Assembly (NCBI RefSeq): GCF_004322775.1
Contig: NZ_CP036403.1
Location: forward strand, 1,736,001 to 1,800,000
From: Ornithinimicrobium sufpigmenti
GTDB lineage: Bacteria > Actinomycetota > Actinomycetes > Actinomycetales > Dermatophilaceae
Length of the DNA stretch: 64,000 bases
Direction: 5' to 3'
In this document: in pieces, positions 54,688-62,875 of the stretch
How positions within the stretch are numbered: position 1 is the first letter of the stretch
Layout: each line of letters opens with the position of its first letter
Notes under the pieces: generated by a model
What the model was told of the DNA's origin: nothing
Databases searched by the model: none
The model's input: the letters and a program-made list of their open reading frames with translations, nothing else
Made by a program: the position numbers and the translations under genes

Positions 54688-55443
54688 TCAGTCGGTCTGC
54701 ACCAGCAACTCGCGGTGTTCGCAGCTGACGTGGATCCACCCCTCTCGCCGTGCCGCCGCGACTTCGTCGTCCGGCGGACCAATGGTCAGTTCGAGGTCGC
54801 GTGCCCTGGCAACCAGGGCGCACACGACGGCGTCGCACACGTCGTCGCTGACAAACCGGGAGAGTAGGTTTTTGTCGGCGGTGAGGAACGCGAAGTTGGA
54901 CTGCAGCTCGGACCAGGTCTGCTTCGCCTTGCCGAGGCCCCACGCGGCCAAGGCCGCTGATGGATAGGTCTCGCACACCGTTCCATCTAGGCCCGCGCGG
55001 TCGACCCGGACACCGAGGGAGACCAACTGTGCCTCGACCAGCACCCACATCGCAGCGGTCGCCCCGAGCAATTGGAACGACGCTGGGAGGGGGCGCGTCT
55101 TGATGTGAGGATCGTCAGTCAAGAACCGATCAGTGCGCCGCTGCGCGACCTCCCGGGTCCGCCACTTTTCCCAGGCCGCTGCAGCGGGCATGGCATGGGC
55201 GGGCAGCGGCGCGTGGTGTCGATCAGCCATGAGTGCGACGAACAGGTCTGGCCATCCGAATGGTACGTCGACGGCCCATCTGTTCGTCTTGTGCTCGGCG
55301 ATCAGGGGCGCGATGTCTGTTGCGGGGAGTGGGTGGCGTACGTCGACGACGCGCGCCTCGCCGGGGTTGGACCAGTCGATGGCGACGGCGGCTGTCTTGG
55401 TCTTGTTCGTGGAGACGTCGAGCCCCCAGCTGAGCGCGCTCAT
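54688..55443 (-). CDS. DUF429 family protein (RNase H-like fold)
   Basis: A 251-residue protein from the ATG at 55443, after AAGGAG. LSWGLDVSTNKTKTAAVAID with its Asp, WAVDVPFGWPDLFVALM and CETYPSAALAAWGL are the usual DUF429 landmarks, and SDDVCDAVVCALVARA supplies the late Asp pair. DUF429 proteins are predicted to have an RNase H-like fold and are common in accessory regions, without established activity. It is divergent from a nuclease-like gene 83 bases away, so the two may share regulation or form one module. Confidence 0.85.
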   Translation of the reverse strand: MSALSWGLDVSTNKTKTAAVAIDWSNPGEARVVDVRHPLPATDIAPLIAEHKTNRWAVDVPFGWPDLFVALMADRHHAPLPAHAMPAAAAWEKWRTREVAQRRTDRFLTDDPHIKTRPLPASFQLLGATAAMWVLVEAQLVSLGVRVDRAGLDGTVCETYPSAALAAWGLGKAKQTWSELQSNFAFLTADKNLLSRFVSDDVCDAVVCALVARARDLELTIGPPDDEVAAARREGWIHVSCEHRELLVQTD

Positions 55444-55526
55444 GGGCACATTCTCCTTGCTCGGCGGATATTCGCGACCGGCCAGTCGCGGCGGTATGAC
55501 GCAAGACAAGCAGGCATGCTTGACGC

Positions 55527-56288
55527 GTGAGCAACGATCTGATGGACAAGCTGTATCAGTGGCTCGAGGACAGTGGGCGCGCGCTCGAACTGCGCGCCGC
55601 GAGGTCCCTCGTGGGCACACCCGGCTGCAGGATGGCTCTTCCCGCGTACCAGTACGAGGACGGGTTGACACAGAAGCAGCGTGAGGGAGACGTAATGGCC
55701 CTCTTTGGAGGCCCGAACCTGTCAAGGACACTCAGCACCTCCTTCCGACTTGCTGTCGAGTGCAAGTCCGGACGCGACAAGCCCTGGATCGCCTTCTATG
55801 ACCAGCGCCGCTCCATGCACCCTGCCAAACTCAACGACTGGTGGCTGCCGTGCGGGAAGGACTGGACCGAGGATCTGCATGTCAAGGTCGTCGGGGCGTT
55901 CGAATGGGAAAATGGCCTCCTCACAGACCGGCTAGCCTCGCACACGGTGTCCGCGCTGGGGAAAGAATCCATCAACAGCGCTCAGGATGCCGTCATGCAG
56001 GCGATGAGCTTTGCTCGAGCACTCGCGGAAAAGGGGGCGCTAACCCTAGTTGGCGACAACACCAGTACGGTCCTGGGCGGCGTCATGCCCGTGGTAGTAA
56101 CCCAGGCGCCGCTGTTCGCGTGCGAGCTGGGCCACGACAACCAGCCGACTCTGACTGCCGTAGAGCGGTTCGACGTCTCTGTCCAGTTTGGCAAGTCTCC
56201 GCGACGACGCGTCTACGTCGTGTCCGAGGCGGGTCTCGCCAAGTTCGCACGGTCCCTGGGGCGCGCCTTGGACCGCGTGACTGACTAA
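55527..56288 (+). CDS. PD-(D/E)XK-like nuclease candidate
   Basis: A 253-residue protein. E53, D55 in KQREGDVMALF and E78, K80 in LAVECKSGRDKPW match the plan of a restriction-like nuclease; DKPWIAFYDQRR follows. The rest is mixed alpha/beta with no further domain. Starts at a GTG, with an ATG five codons later as alternative. An IS1380-type element is inserted one base past its stop codon, leaving the gene intact. Divergent from a DUF429 gene; the combination may be a two-gene defence unit, which is inference. Confidence 0.75.
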   Translation: MSNDLMDKLYQWLEDSGRALELRAARSLVGTPGCRMALPAYQYEDGLTQKQREGDVMALFGGPNLSRTLSTSFRLAVECKSGRDKPWIAFYDQRRSMHPAKLNDWWLPCGKDWTEDLHVKVVGAFEWENGLLTDRLASHTVSALGKESINSAQDAVMQAMSFARALAEKGALTLVGDNTSTVLGGVMPVVVTQAPLFACELGHDNQPTLTAVERFDVSVQFGKSPRRRVYVVSEAGLAKFARSLGRALDRVTD

Positions 56289-56289
56289 G

Positions 56290-57962
56290 CCTCGATCCAC
56301 CGACTGACTTTGGTAAGTAGGGCGTCGCGGGCAGGGCGGGCGACTCTGAGGAGCGGGCATGGGTGGTCTCCCGACCTCGCTGTCGGGGTGTTCCACGTGC
56401 AGGTTCCTGGGGTCGTGCCGTCGCCGGCCGGGTGGTCAGGTCGTGGCCGGCAGGGGTGGTCCGCAGACGGTGGCGAAGAGTCGCTTCCAGGCTTGTTGCC
56501 AGGGCCAGTTCGTGGGCAGGTGCAGGCGGAGTCGCCGGGCCGAGGACGCTGCCCGTGCGGGCACGGCGACCAGGGTCCGGCGGATCGTGGCGGTGGTCGC
56601 CCGGGCCAGCTGGGGCCCGGTCAGGGTGGCGGCGGCGCGGGTGAGGTTGAACGCGATCACCGCCAGCACCAACCAGGCGGCGTTCGCGGCGAACTTGCCC
56701 GAGGGCGGGTGCGCCAGGGCCGAGTTCTTCAGGTCGGCGTTGACGTTCTCGATGATGGCGTGGGCGCGGTGGGTCTTGTCCGCGGCGACGGTGCCGAGCA
56801 CGTCGGGGTCGGTGGTGGTGAAGAACGCGTGGAAGCGCCAGGTGTCGAACAGCTGGTCCGGGCCCTCACCCTTCCTGGGGTTCAGGTCAGGGATGCGGCG
56901 CACGACCAGGCGGCCGGGCACGTGCCGGGAGCGGGCCTGGGCGGTGAACGCGGTGAAGGGGATCTCGGCGACCTCGGCGCGGGAGATCCACGCCCCGGTG
57001 GTCTCGTCCTTGATCGCGTCGGTGTACTCGATCGGGGTCCACGCCTGCTCGGTAATGGTGGCGATCGCGGCCTTGATGTTGCTGGTCAGCCGCACGGTGA
57101 CCGACACCTGCGCTCCGGCGCGGACGGCGGCACCGAGGGTGGGGTGTCCGTAGAACGCGGAGTCCGCGCGGACCAGCACCGGTCTGCTCACCTGGTTGCT
57201 GTTGCGCATCCTGGCCACGGTCGCCAGGGCGTCGGCGATGAGGCGGTCCGCGCCGCGCGGGGAGCCGACCGAGCCCTTGCGCAGCCGTTGGGCCACGATC
57301 ACCGGGGCAGCCTGGTCGGTGCTCACGGTGGCCAGCAGCGCGTTCAGCCCGCGCACCTTGCTGTACCCGAACCCGGCGCCCTGCTTGGCGTACCCGTGGA
57401 CCTCGATGATGGTGTCGTCCACGTCGAGGACGGCGTACTCACCGATGCCCTTGACCACCGGGGTGGTGCAGGAAAGGTTGACCAGGACCCGGGAGGCGAC
57501 GGCGTCCAGCTGGCGGACGTGGCCGAAGGTGAACGCCCGCAGGAACGAGCCCAGGGTGGAGGGCGCGTAGCACCCGGCGAAGACCTTCTTCATCGCGCCG
57601 TGGCGAAGTAGCGCCATGTTGTCGATGCTGTCCGCGCCGGCGGCCATGCCGGCGACCAGCGCGGCCACCTTCGCCCCCGCGTTGGCGCCCTTGTCCGTGG
57701 GCACGCTCAGATGCTCCTTAGCCAGCTCACCCAGGCCGGCGTGGTCGGCCAGGCCCATCACCGGCACCAGCCCCGCGGCCGACACCAGGTTCGGGTCGTC
57801 GAACAGCGCCGAGCCAGCCGTGAACCTGTGAGAGAGTTTCATCCCAGAGATGCCCTTCCGGGTCGGAGTGTTGGAACAGTCGCAAGTCCCAACCTCCCAG
57901 TACGGGAGGGCATCTCCGTGTTACGGCACGCTCAGACCCTCAAGCCCATCGGTGGATCGAGG
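56290..57962 (-). mobile_element. Complete IS1380-family insertion sequence
   Basis: Terminal inverted repeats CCTCGATCCACCGA (56290-56303) and its complement at 57949-57962 bound a 1673-base element with one transposase. The flanking pentamer CTAAG at 56285-56289 and 57963-57967 is the target duplication. Perfect ends and duplication indicate a recent, probably active insertion. Confidence 0.95.
56436..57842 (-). CDS. IS1380-family transposase
   Basis: DDE transposase of 468 residues that moves the element. AVLDVDDTIIEVHGYAKQGA carries the first catalytic Asp, LVRADSAFYGHPTLG the second, and IIENVNADLKNSALAH the Glu; the final third has the family's hydrophobic segment WLVLAVIAFNLTRAAATL. 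The frame is intact from the ATG at 57842 and lies fully between the inverted repeats. Confidence 0.95.
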   Translation of the reverse strand: MKLSHRFTAGSALFDDPNLVSAAGLVPVMGLADHAGLGELAKEHLSVPTDKGANAGAKVAALVAGMAAGADSIDNMALLRHGAMKKVFAGCYAPSTLGSFLRAFTFGHVRQLDAVASRVLVNLSCTTPVVKGIGEYAVLDVDDTIIEVHGYAKQGAGFGYSKVRGLNALLATVSTDQAAPVIVAQRLRKGSVGSPRGADRLIADALATVARMRNSNQVSRPVLVRADSAFYGHPTLGAAVRAGAQVSVTVRLTSNIKAAIATITEQAWTPIEYTDAIKDETTGAWISRAEVAEIPFTAFTAQARSRHVPGRLVVRRIPDLNPRKGEGPDQLFDTWRFHAFFTTTDPDVLGTVAADKTHRAHAIIENVNADLKNSALAHPPSGKFAANAAWLVLAVIAFNLTRAAATLTGPQLARATTATIRRTLVAVPARAASSARRLRLHLPTNWPWQQAWKRLFATVCGPPLPATT

Positions 57963-58165
57963 CTAAGACCCGGTCCCCCCTACCAGTCCGCTTGCTCTTC
58001 GCCGAGCGCACACGCAGCCTCTCGCGGCGGAATGACGCACCCGGAACAACCGACTCGGTTGGGGGCCGTCGCGACAGGGGCCACCGCGATGAGAAGTACA
58101 GGGGGGTGGCAGTGTCGGTGCGGTGCGCCATGATCGGGGTAGACGCGAAGTGAGAGGGAGAGATC

Positions 58166-59179
58166 GTGATCAGCGCACAGGCAGCGAAGAAGCAGGCGAG
58201 CGCGTACTTGCGCGATGAGGGGTCGGGCCTGTCGGCGGTTCACGCCTCCCGGGACAAGAAGCACGGTGTCTGGGTGGTCGGTTACCGCGACCCGAAGCAA
58301 CCGGACGAGACGCTGGACGGGGGCGCACTGGTCGTCACGGACGAGGGTGAGGTCCACAGCATCGGATCGACACCCGATGCGGTGGACCATCTCATGGAGT
58401 CGCTGGGGCGGGGCCCCTGGGGGGCGGAGGAAGGCGTGTGGTCACGCGAGGACGAGAGCCTCGCGCTGCTTGCCGACGAGGACACTGAGGAGGCGGCAGG
58501 TCTGGTGGCACTTGCCGCCTCGCGCCGTCCGTGGCCGGCCGTGCTGGGCGAAGAGCTCGAGAAGCCGTACTTCAGGGAGCTCATGCGGTTCATCGACCTA
58601 GAGCGGCTTCGCGGTGCTGTCTACCCGCCGCCGGGCGACATGTTCGCGGCCTTCCACCTGACCCCGTACGAGAAGGTCAAAGTAGTCATCCTCGGGCAGG
58701 ACCCCTACCACCAGCCGGACCACGCGAGCGGCCTCTGCTTCTCGGTCCCCCGCGACATCGCCAGGCTCCCAACGTCCTTGCGGAATATCCAAGCCGCGAT
58801 GGTTCGCGACGGGTTCACCCCGCCACCCCACGGAGACTTGACCAGTTGGGCGCGGCAGGACGTCTTGCTCCTTAACACCGCACTCACCGTGCGTGACGCC
58901 GAGCCCAACTCGCACGCGAAGGAGTGGCGCGAGTTCACCGCTGCGGTGATCACCAAGCTCAACGAGCGACGACGTCCCATCGTCTTCGTCCTCTGGGGCA
59001 ACCCCGCACAGAGCACGCGGGACCTGATCGACGAGGACCGACACGAGGTCATCACCGCCCCGCACCCGTCCGCGCGGGGACTCGCCCAAACGCAGTTCCG
59101 CGAGGCAGGGACCTTCGCGGAGGTCAACCGTCGGCTCAAGGCCCTCGACGCGGGAGATGTCGACTGGGGCATCGCATGA
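58166..59179 (+). CDS. ung: Family 1 uracil-DNA glycosylase with Imm35/YrhB-like N-terminus
   Basis: A 337-residue protein. Residues 1-85 look like an Imm35/YrhB domain (KKHGVWVVGYRDPKQP, GGALVVTDEGEVHSIGSTPD). Residues 120-337 are a full family 1 UDG: catalytic GQDPYHQPDHASG at 177-189 with Asp178-179 region, LLLNTALTVRDAEPNSH, IVFVLWGNPAQ and the leucine-loop HPSA at 300. Chromosomal Ung is normally about 225-250 residues, so the N-terminal addition is unusual. It removes uracil from DNA. In a defence-rich area it may also attack uracil-containing phage DNA, which is inference. GTG start after GAGAGGGAGAG. Confidence 0.9.
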   Translation: MISAQAAKKQASAYLRDEGSGLSAVHASRDKKHGVWVVGYRDPKQPDETLDGGALVVTDEGEVHSIGSTPDAVDHLMESLGRGPWGAEEGVWSREDESLALLADEDTEEAAGLVALAASRRPWPAVLGEELEKPYFRELMRFIDLERLRGAVYPPPGDMFAAFHLTPYEKVKVVILGQDPYHQPDHASGLCFSVPRDIARLPTSLRNIQAAMVRDGFTPPPHGDLTSWARQDVLLLNTALTVRDAEPNSHAKEWREFTAAVITKLNERRRPIVFVLWGNPAQSTRDLIDEDRHEVITAPHPSARGLAQTQFREAGTFAEVNRRLKALDAGDVDWGIA

Positions 59180-59409
59180 GCCCCTCCAGTCATGGCCCAG
59201 CGGACGTCGCCGACAACAATCGGCATGCACCGTGGCAGTCTGGCGCAACTGTCAGTCGCGGGCAGTGATCCGTCAGGAACGAGACCGGTCGCAGCGGCGA
59301 GCGTCGAAGCCAGAACCCGCGCCGCAAGGCATCCGTTCGCGGCGAAAGGACGCGCTGAAGCGCGGGTGCCGATCGTCCGGGGGGAAATTGCTTCTTCGGG
59401 TGAGACAAA

Positions 59410-61170
59410 TCATTCTGTCGCTGAACCATTCGCGTCCAAGCCCAGCCGAACACGCCGAAACGCGCCCAGCCCAAGATGATCGTACCTCCCTTTCTTGGGG
59501 CCAAACTGCACGGCAATCACACCGGCACCATGGGCACTAGCGCTTGATCTAACTATAGCCTCATGCAGGTTCCCGATCTCTGCTTCTAGCAAGTCAGCAT
59601 GCGGAAACGCGTAGGAGCATTGAATCCTCACGCCCCTAACCTCCAGAGATTCTCGAACCAGGCCGGGCTTCCATCCGTTCGGCAGACGAGGCCGCTGGAC
59701 CCGTTCAAGGAGTTCTTCCAGCGACGCGACAGGGACAGGTCCGTCTACGAGATACTCCAGAACGTTAGCACTCGTGGCAATGAGAGCAGCCCCCGAATTC
59801 TTTCTCTTTCGCGGAACGCCACTCGATCCAACAACGATCCAACGCCAATCAATGGACCCAAACTCTGGAAGAGACTCAGGCCACGCCATCGACCCTTCTT
59901 CAATGCTGAACCGGCGACTGGAAAGCTTCTGTTGCGCCTTCGCCAGGACATCGTCTCGACGACCAACTTGCGCATAGCCATCCACATCCGCCGTCCACTT
60001 AACCTCAAACACGCATCCCACCCTTGTCTGGAGGTCCCAAACCACTACGTCTAGCTCGCCGGCGGTACCATCTGTTCCTCGGATCGAAGAATTCAAAGCT
60101 AGTTCGCACCCTGGGATGCTTCTGAGCAACCGCCCGATCGTCTCCTCGCCAAGGCGACCAATCTGCCGCCCTGGGCTTGTCTCAAGTCGTCTACGCAGAA
60201 GATTTCTTTCCCCGTTCCACAGCCAAATCAGCGCGGTGGAGGTGTGCAGGGCGTCACCGAGTCGAAAAAGTGGCGTAACCCCAAGATCGGTGTTAGGGGC
60301 ATCTCGCCCCGGGAACGTCAAGAGATCCAAAAAGCGTTGACACGCTGACCTTCGGATCCCGGTCCGTTCATGTAGCACCTGGGCTGCTTCCCCTGGGGCA
60401 TCCTCTAGCTTGAACAACGATCCCGCGCCGACCTTCTTGGACTCCAGATACTGATACATGCAAAGGAAACGCAACGTCAGCGTTAGTTCTCGGGCTTCCT
60501 TCACCTTCAAGCCGCCAAAATCCATCGCATCAGGCGCGGAAGGGATTGAGGCTAGAGCCTGGAGTCCCGATAGCAAGAGTACGGACGTTTCGAACTGTTT
60601 CTGTTGAACGGCAGTCGGCTGCTCACTCGAAAACCATTCATCTATCCCCGACTGAATTTCCTTCAGTACTGCTGGGTCCGGGGGCTTCACACCTCGGCCT
60701 CGTAATAGTGAGTCGAGGCACTCCAGCTCAAGATCTACCGGCTCAATCGCAACGTTGCCCAAGAACGTTGAGCCGCTGATGCGGTGATAGCCCTGCTCGA
60801 CTGCTGTCAAAGAGTTCCTTAAGGTCCAGTAGACGTACGCTGTGTCTAGTAGTTCCTGGATCTGCCCTCGGTCGTATGAGGAGTTGCCGTTGCTCGAGAG
60901 TCTTTCCAGGCTCCACTTTGAGGCGAGAGAGACTGCGTTGTGAACATCGCTGGGTTGGGGTGAGTAGGAGCGAGAGGGAGCGTCGAAAGGCGTGGCGGGG
61001 TCCTCGAGGTCCGACCACCACGCCATGGCTGCGTGGTTGAGACCCTCTAAGCAGACGCTCACATCAGTGTCTGCGCGCACCCAGATGCTCAGCGAGTCCC
61101 GCTCGGCATTCAGCATCCGAAGGAGTTCGTCTGCAGTTCGCTTAGCCCTAGCGTGCTGATCCAGCCTCAT
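59410..61170 (-). CDS. Large PD-(D/E)XK-like nuclease candidate
   Basis: A 586-residue protein of unknown family with a restriction-like signature near the middle of its second half: TAGELDVVVWDLQTRVGCVF EVKW, where Glu372, Asp374, Glu389 and Lys391 match the active-site plan. The first 330 residues are helical, without a recognised domain. I use the ATG at 61170, after GAGGTGG, and not the TTG 17 codons upstream. GC content drops clearly in this gene compared with everything to the left. It is convergent with ung and has no partner. Confidence 0.75.
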   Translation of the reverse strand: MRLDQHARAKRTADELLRMLNAERDSLSIWVRADTDVSVCLEGLNHAAMAWWSDLEDPATPFDAPSRSYSPQPSDVHNAVSLASKWSLERLSSNGNSSYDRGQIQELLDTAYVYWTLRNSLTAVEQGYHRISGSTFLGNVAIEPVDLELECLDSLLRGRGVKPPDPAVLKEIQSGIDEWFSSEQPTAVQQKQFETSVLLLSGLQALASIPSAPDAMDFGGLKVKEARELTLTLRFLCMYQYLESKKVGAGSLFKLEDAPGEAAQVLHERTGIRRSACQRFLDLLTFPGRDAPNTDLGVTPLFRLGDALHTSTALIWLWNGERNLLRRRLETSPGRQIGRLGEETIGRLLRSIPGCELALNSSIRGTDGTAGELDVVVWDLQTRVGCVFEVKWTADVDGYAQVGRRDDVLAKAQQKLSSRRFSIEEGSMAWPESLPEFGSIDWRWIVVGSSGVPRKRKNSGAALIATSANVLEYLVDGPVPVASLEELLERVQRPRLPNGWKPGLVRESLEVRGVRIQCSYAFPHADLLEAEIGNLHEAIVRSSASAHGAGVIAVQFGPKKGRYDHLGLGAFRRVRLGLDANGSATE

Positions 61171-61251
61171 GGCCACCTCGAAGACACATAAGCGTTGAGT
61201 GGCTGACTCTAGCGGGGCCAAGGCAAAGGCGGGCAGCGAATGTGGAGGTGC

Positions 61252-61778
61252 CTAGATGCTCTCAAGACCGTCGCGGCCCGGCCGTGGGCGCGCCACCCTC
61301 CGCCATCGGGAATCTTGCCCAGCTTCTTGACGTCCACGTGAACCAGCTCCCCGGGGCCGCTCACGCTCGTACCGGACCGCGGTGGCCCTAGACGAGCGCA
61401 TGACCTGACCGGTCATCGGGTCCAGGCAGGACAGGTGGCGGCACGCCTGCGCGGCGCAGCACCCGCGACACGGTGCGCGGGGCCCGGCCGAGCTCGGCGG
61501 CGATCCAGTCCTACCCACGCCGGTGCTGGCGACGGCAGGCCAGGATCGCCTCCTCCACGTGCGCCGGGGTGCGCCCGCGGACAGCGGCGCGGCCGGCTGG
61601 AGCGTTCGCCCAGGCCGGCAACCCCGTTCTGGTCGTAGCCGGGCAGCCAGCGGTGCGCACACTGGCGAGAGATGCCCATCGCCTTCGCAGCGTCAAGGAC
61701 GGCCCAGCCCTGCTCCCGGACGCGTTGCACGAGCAGCAGACGACCACGAACGGTCAGGCGGGCATCAGCGTGGGGCAT
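61252..61778 (-). pseudogene. IS481-family transposase fragment
   Basis: From the ATG at 61778: MPHADARLTVRGRLLLVQRV, EQGWAVLDAAKAMGISRQCA and NGVAGLGERSSRP, the helix-turn-helix start of IS481 transposases. Frameshifts then lead to pieces such as THAHVEEAILACRRQ-like and AELGRAPRTVSRVL segments; the integrase core is missing. A dead insertion between two accessory genes. Confidence 0.75.
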
Positions 61779-61930
61779 GAGGATCTCCGGGCTCTGGGTA
61801 GTGACTCTCGACAAGCCACACCTCACTCACAGGTCCTCCTCACGTCGACACCCCACTGTCACCATCCTCCTGGCCGGGTACACCTAGACTCAGGAGCCAG
61901 CGACGCGCCATCGACTTCGGAAGGCCGAAA

Positions 61931-62803
61931 ATGGACTGGCTGAACCATTCGTTTCAACAATATACCATCGCATGGTTGCTGCTTGCTTCCACCATAGGCG
62001 GTGTTATAGGAGCGGCGATCAAGTTTGGCTTTGAGGATCTTCTGCGCCCAGCAGTGAACGCGCGTCGTGAGACCCGTGCCATAACCGCGAAGTACACGCC
62101 TCCGCTCGTCCGCTCGGCAGAGAGGCTTGAGAGGGGCATTAACAACTTCGTGCGCAGCGTCGCCAATAAAGAAAGATGGTACTCGGAGTCAGAATACTAC
62201 AGACTTAGCACGCTCCATAAGTTCGCGGAGTACTTGTCCTGGACAGTAATTCTCGAGCGGGAGTATGGCTTCCTGCCCTTCGAATCCTTCAGCGAGGGGC
62301 GAGCATTCCAGCAACGTATAGATTCAACCATAGGCGGACTTTCAAGTTTCGGAACCTTCCCATGGATTGACGACATCACTCTAAAGGAACAGAGTCGCGT
62401 GAACCGTGACATTTTGAGAGCCATGGGGGAAGTGGCCCGTGCCGAAGACGGAAAGCCGATGGACTTCACGACCTTTTCCCTGCGTTACAGCAAGGATCCG
62501 CAATTTCGCGCCTGGTTCACGGAGTTAGACCAGCTTCTGCAAGCGGCAGGGAAAGCTCAAGACGCCGCGAGTGTTGGCGTACATGCGCTTTCCCTTGACC
62601 GGTTAATTTACACTGGCGGATCACTACGGGCTCTCGTCCATACTTTAGACCCTAACCATAAATTGACGAAGAAGCGTGTCATCGTAAATCTGGACAGATT
62701 AAGTGACCGTCGAGTGGCGGAACAATTGCAGGAGAAGTTTCCGGCGCTAGTAAGGCCGAGCCATATCAAGCCTCCCCGATCTTCAGTAACGGACCAACCT
62801 TGA
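61931..62803 (+). CDS. Membrane-anchored protein of unknown function
   Basis: A 290-residue protein. One hydrophobic helix near residues 12-32 (YTIAWLLLASTIGGVIGAAI) anchors it, and a helical cytoplasmic domain follows, containing VRSAERLERGINNFVRSVAN and YLSWTVILEREYGFLPFESF. No known motif. GC content is low for this window. It resembles, only in layout, anchored cytoplasmic proteins that occur in defence regions. GGAAGG precedes the ATG. Confidence 0.7.
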   Translation: MDWLNHSFQQYTIAWLLLASTIGGVIGAAIKFGFEDLLRPAVNARRETRAITAKYTPPLVRSAERLERGINNFVRSVANKERWYSESEYYRLSTLHKFAEYLSWTVILEREYGFLPFESFSEGRAFQQRIDSTIGGLSSFGTFPWIDDITLKEQSRVNRDILRAMGEVARAEDGKPMDFTTFSLRYSKDPQFRAWFTELDQLLQAAGKAQDAASVGVHALSLDRLIYTGGSLRALVHTLDPNHKLTKKRVIVNLDRLSDRRVAEQLQEKFPALVRPSHIKPPRSSVTDQP

Positions 62804-62875
62804 CAACCACTCCCCGCAGTTGCTATCCGGTCGATACATCGCGAACTGTTCTGTCTGAATAATCAACCGCTGAGG

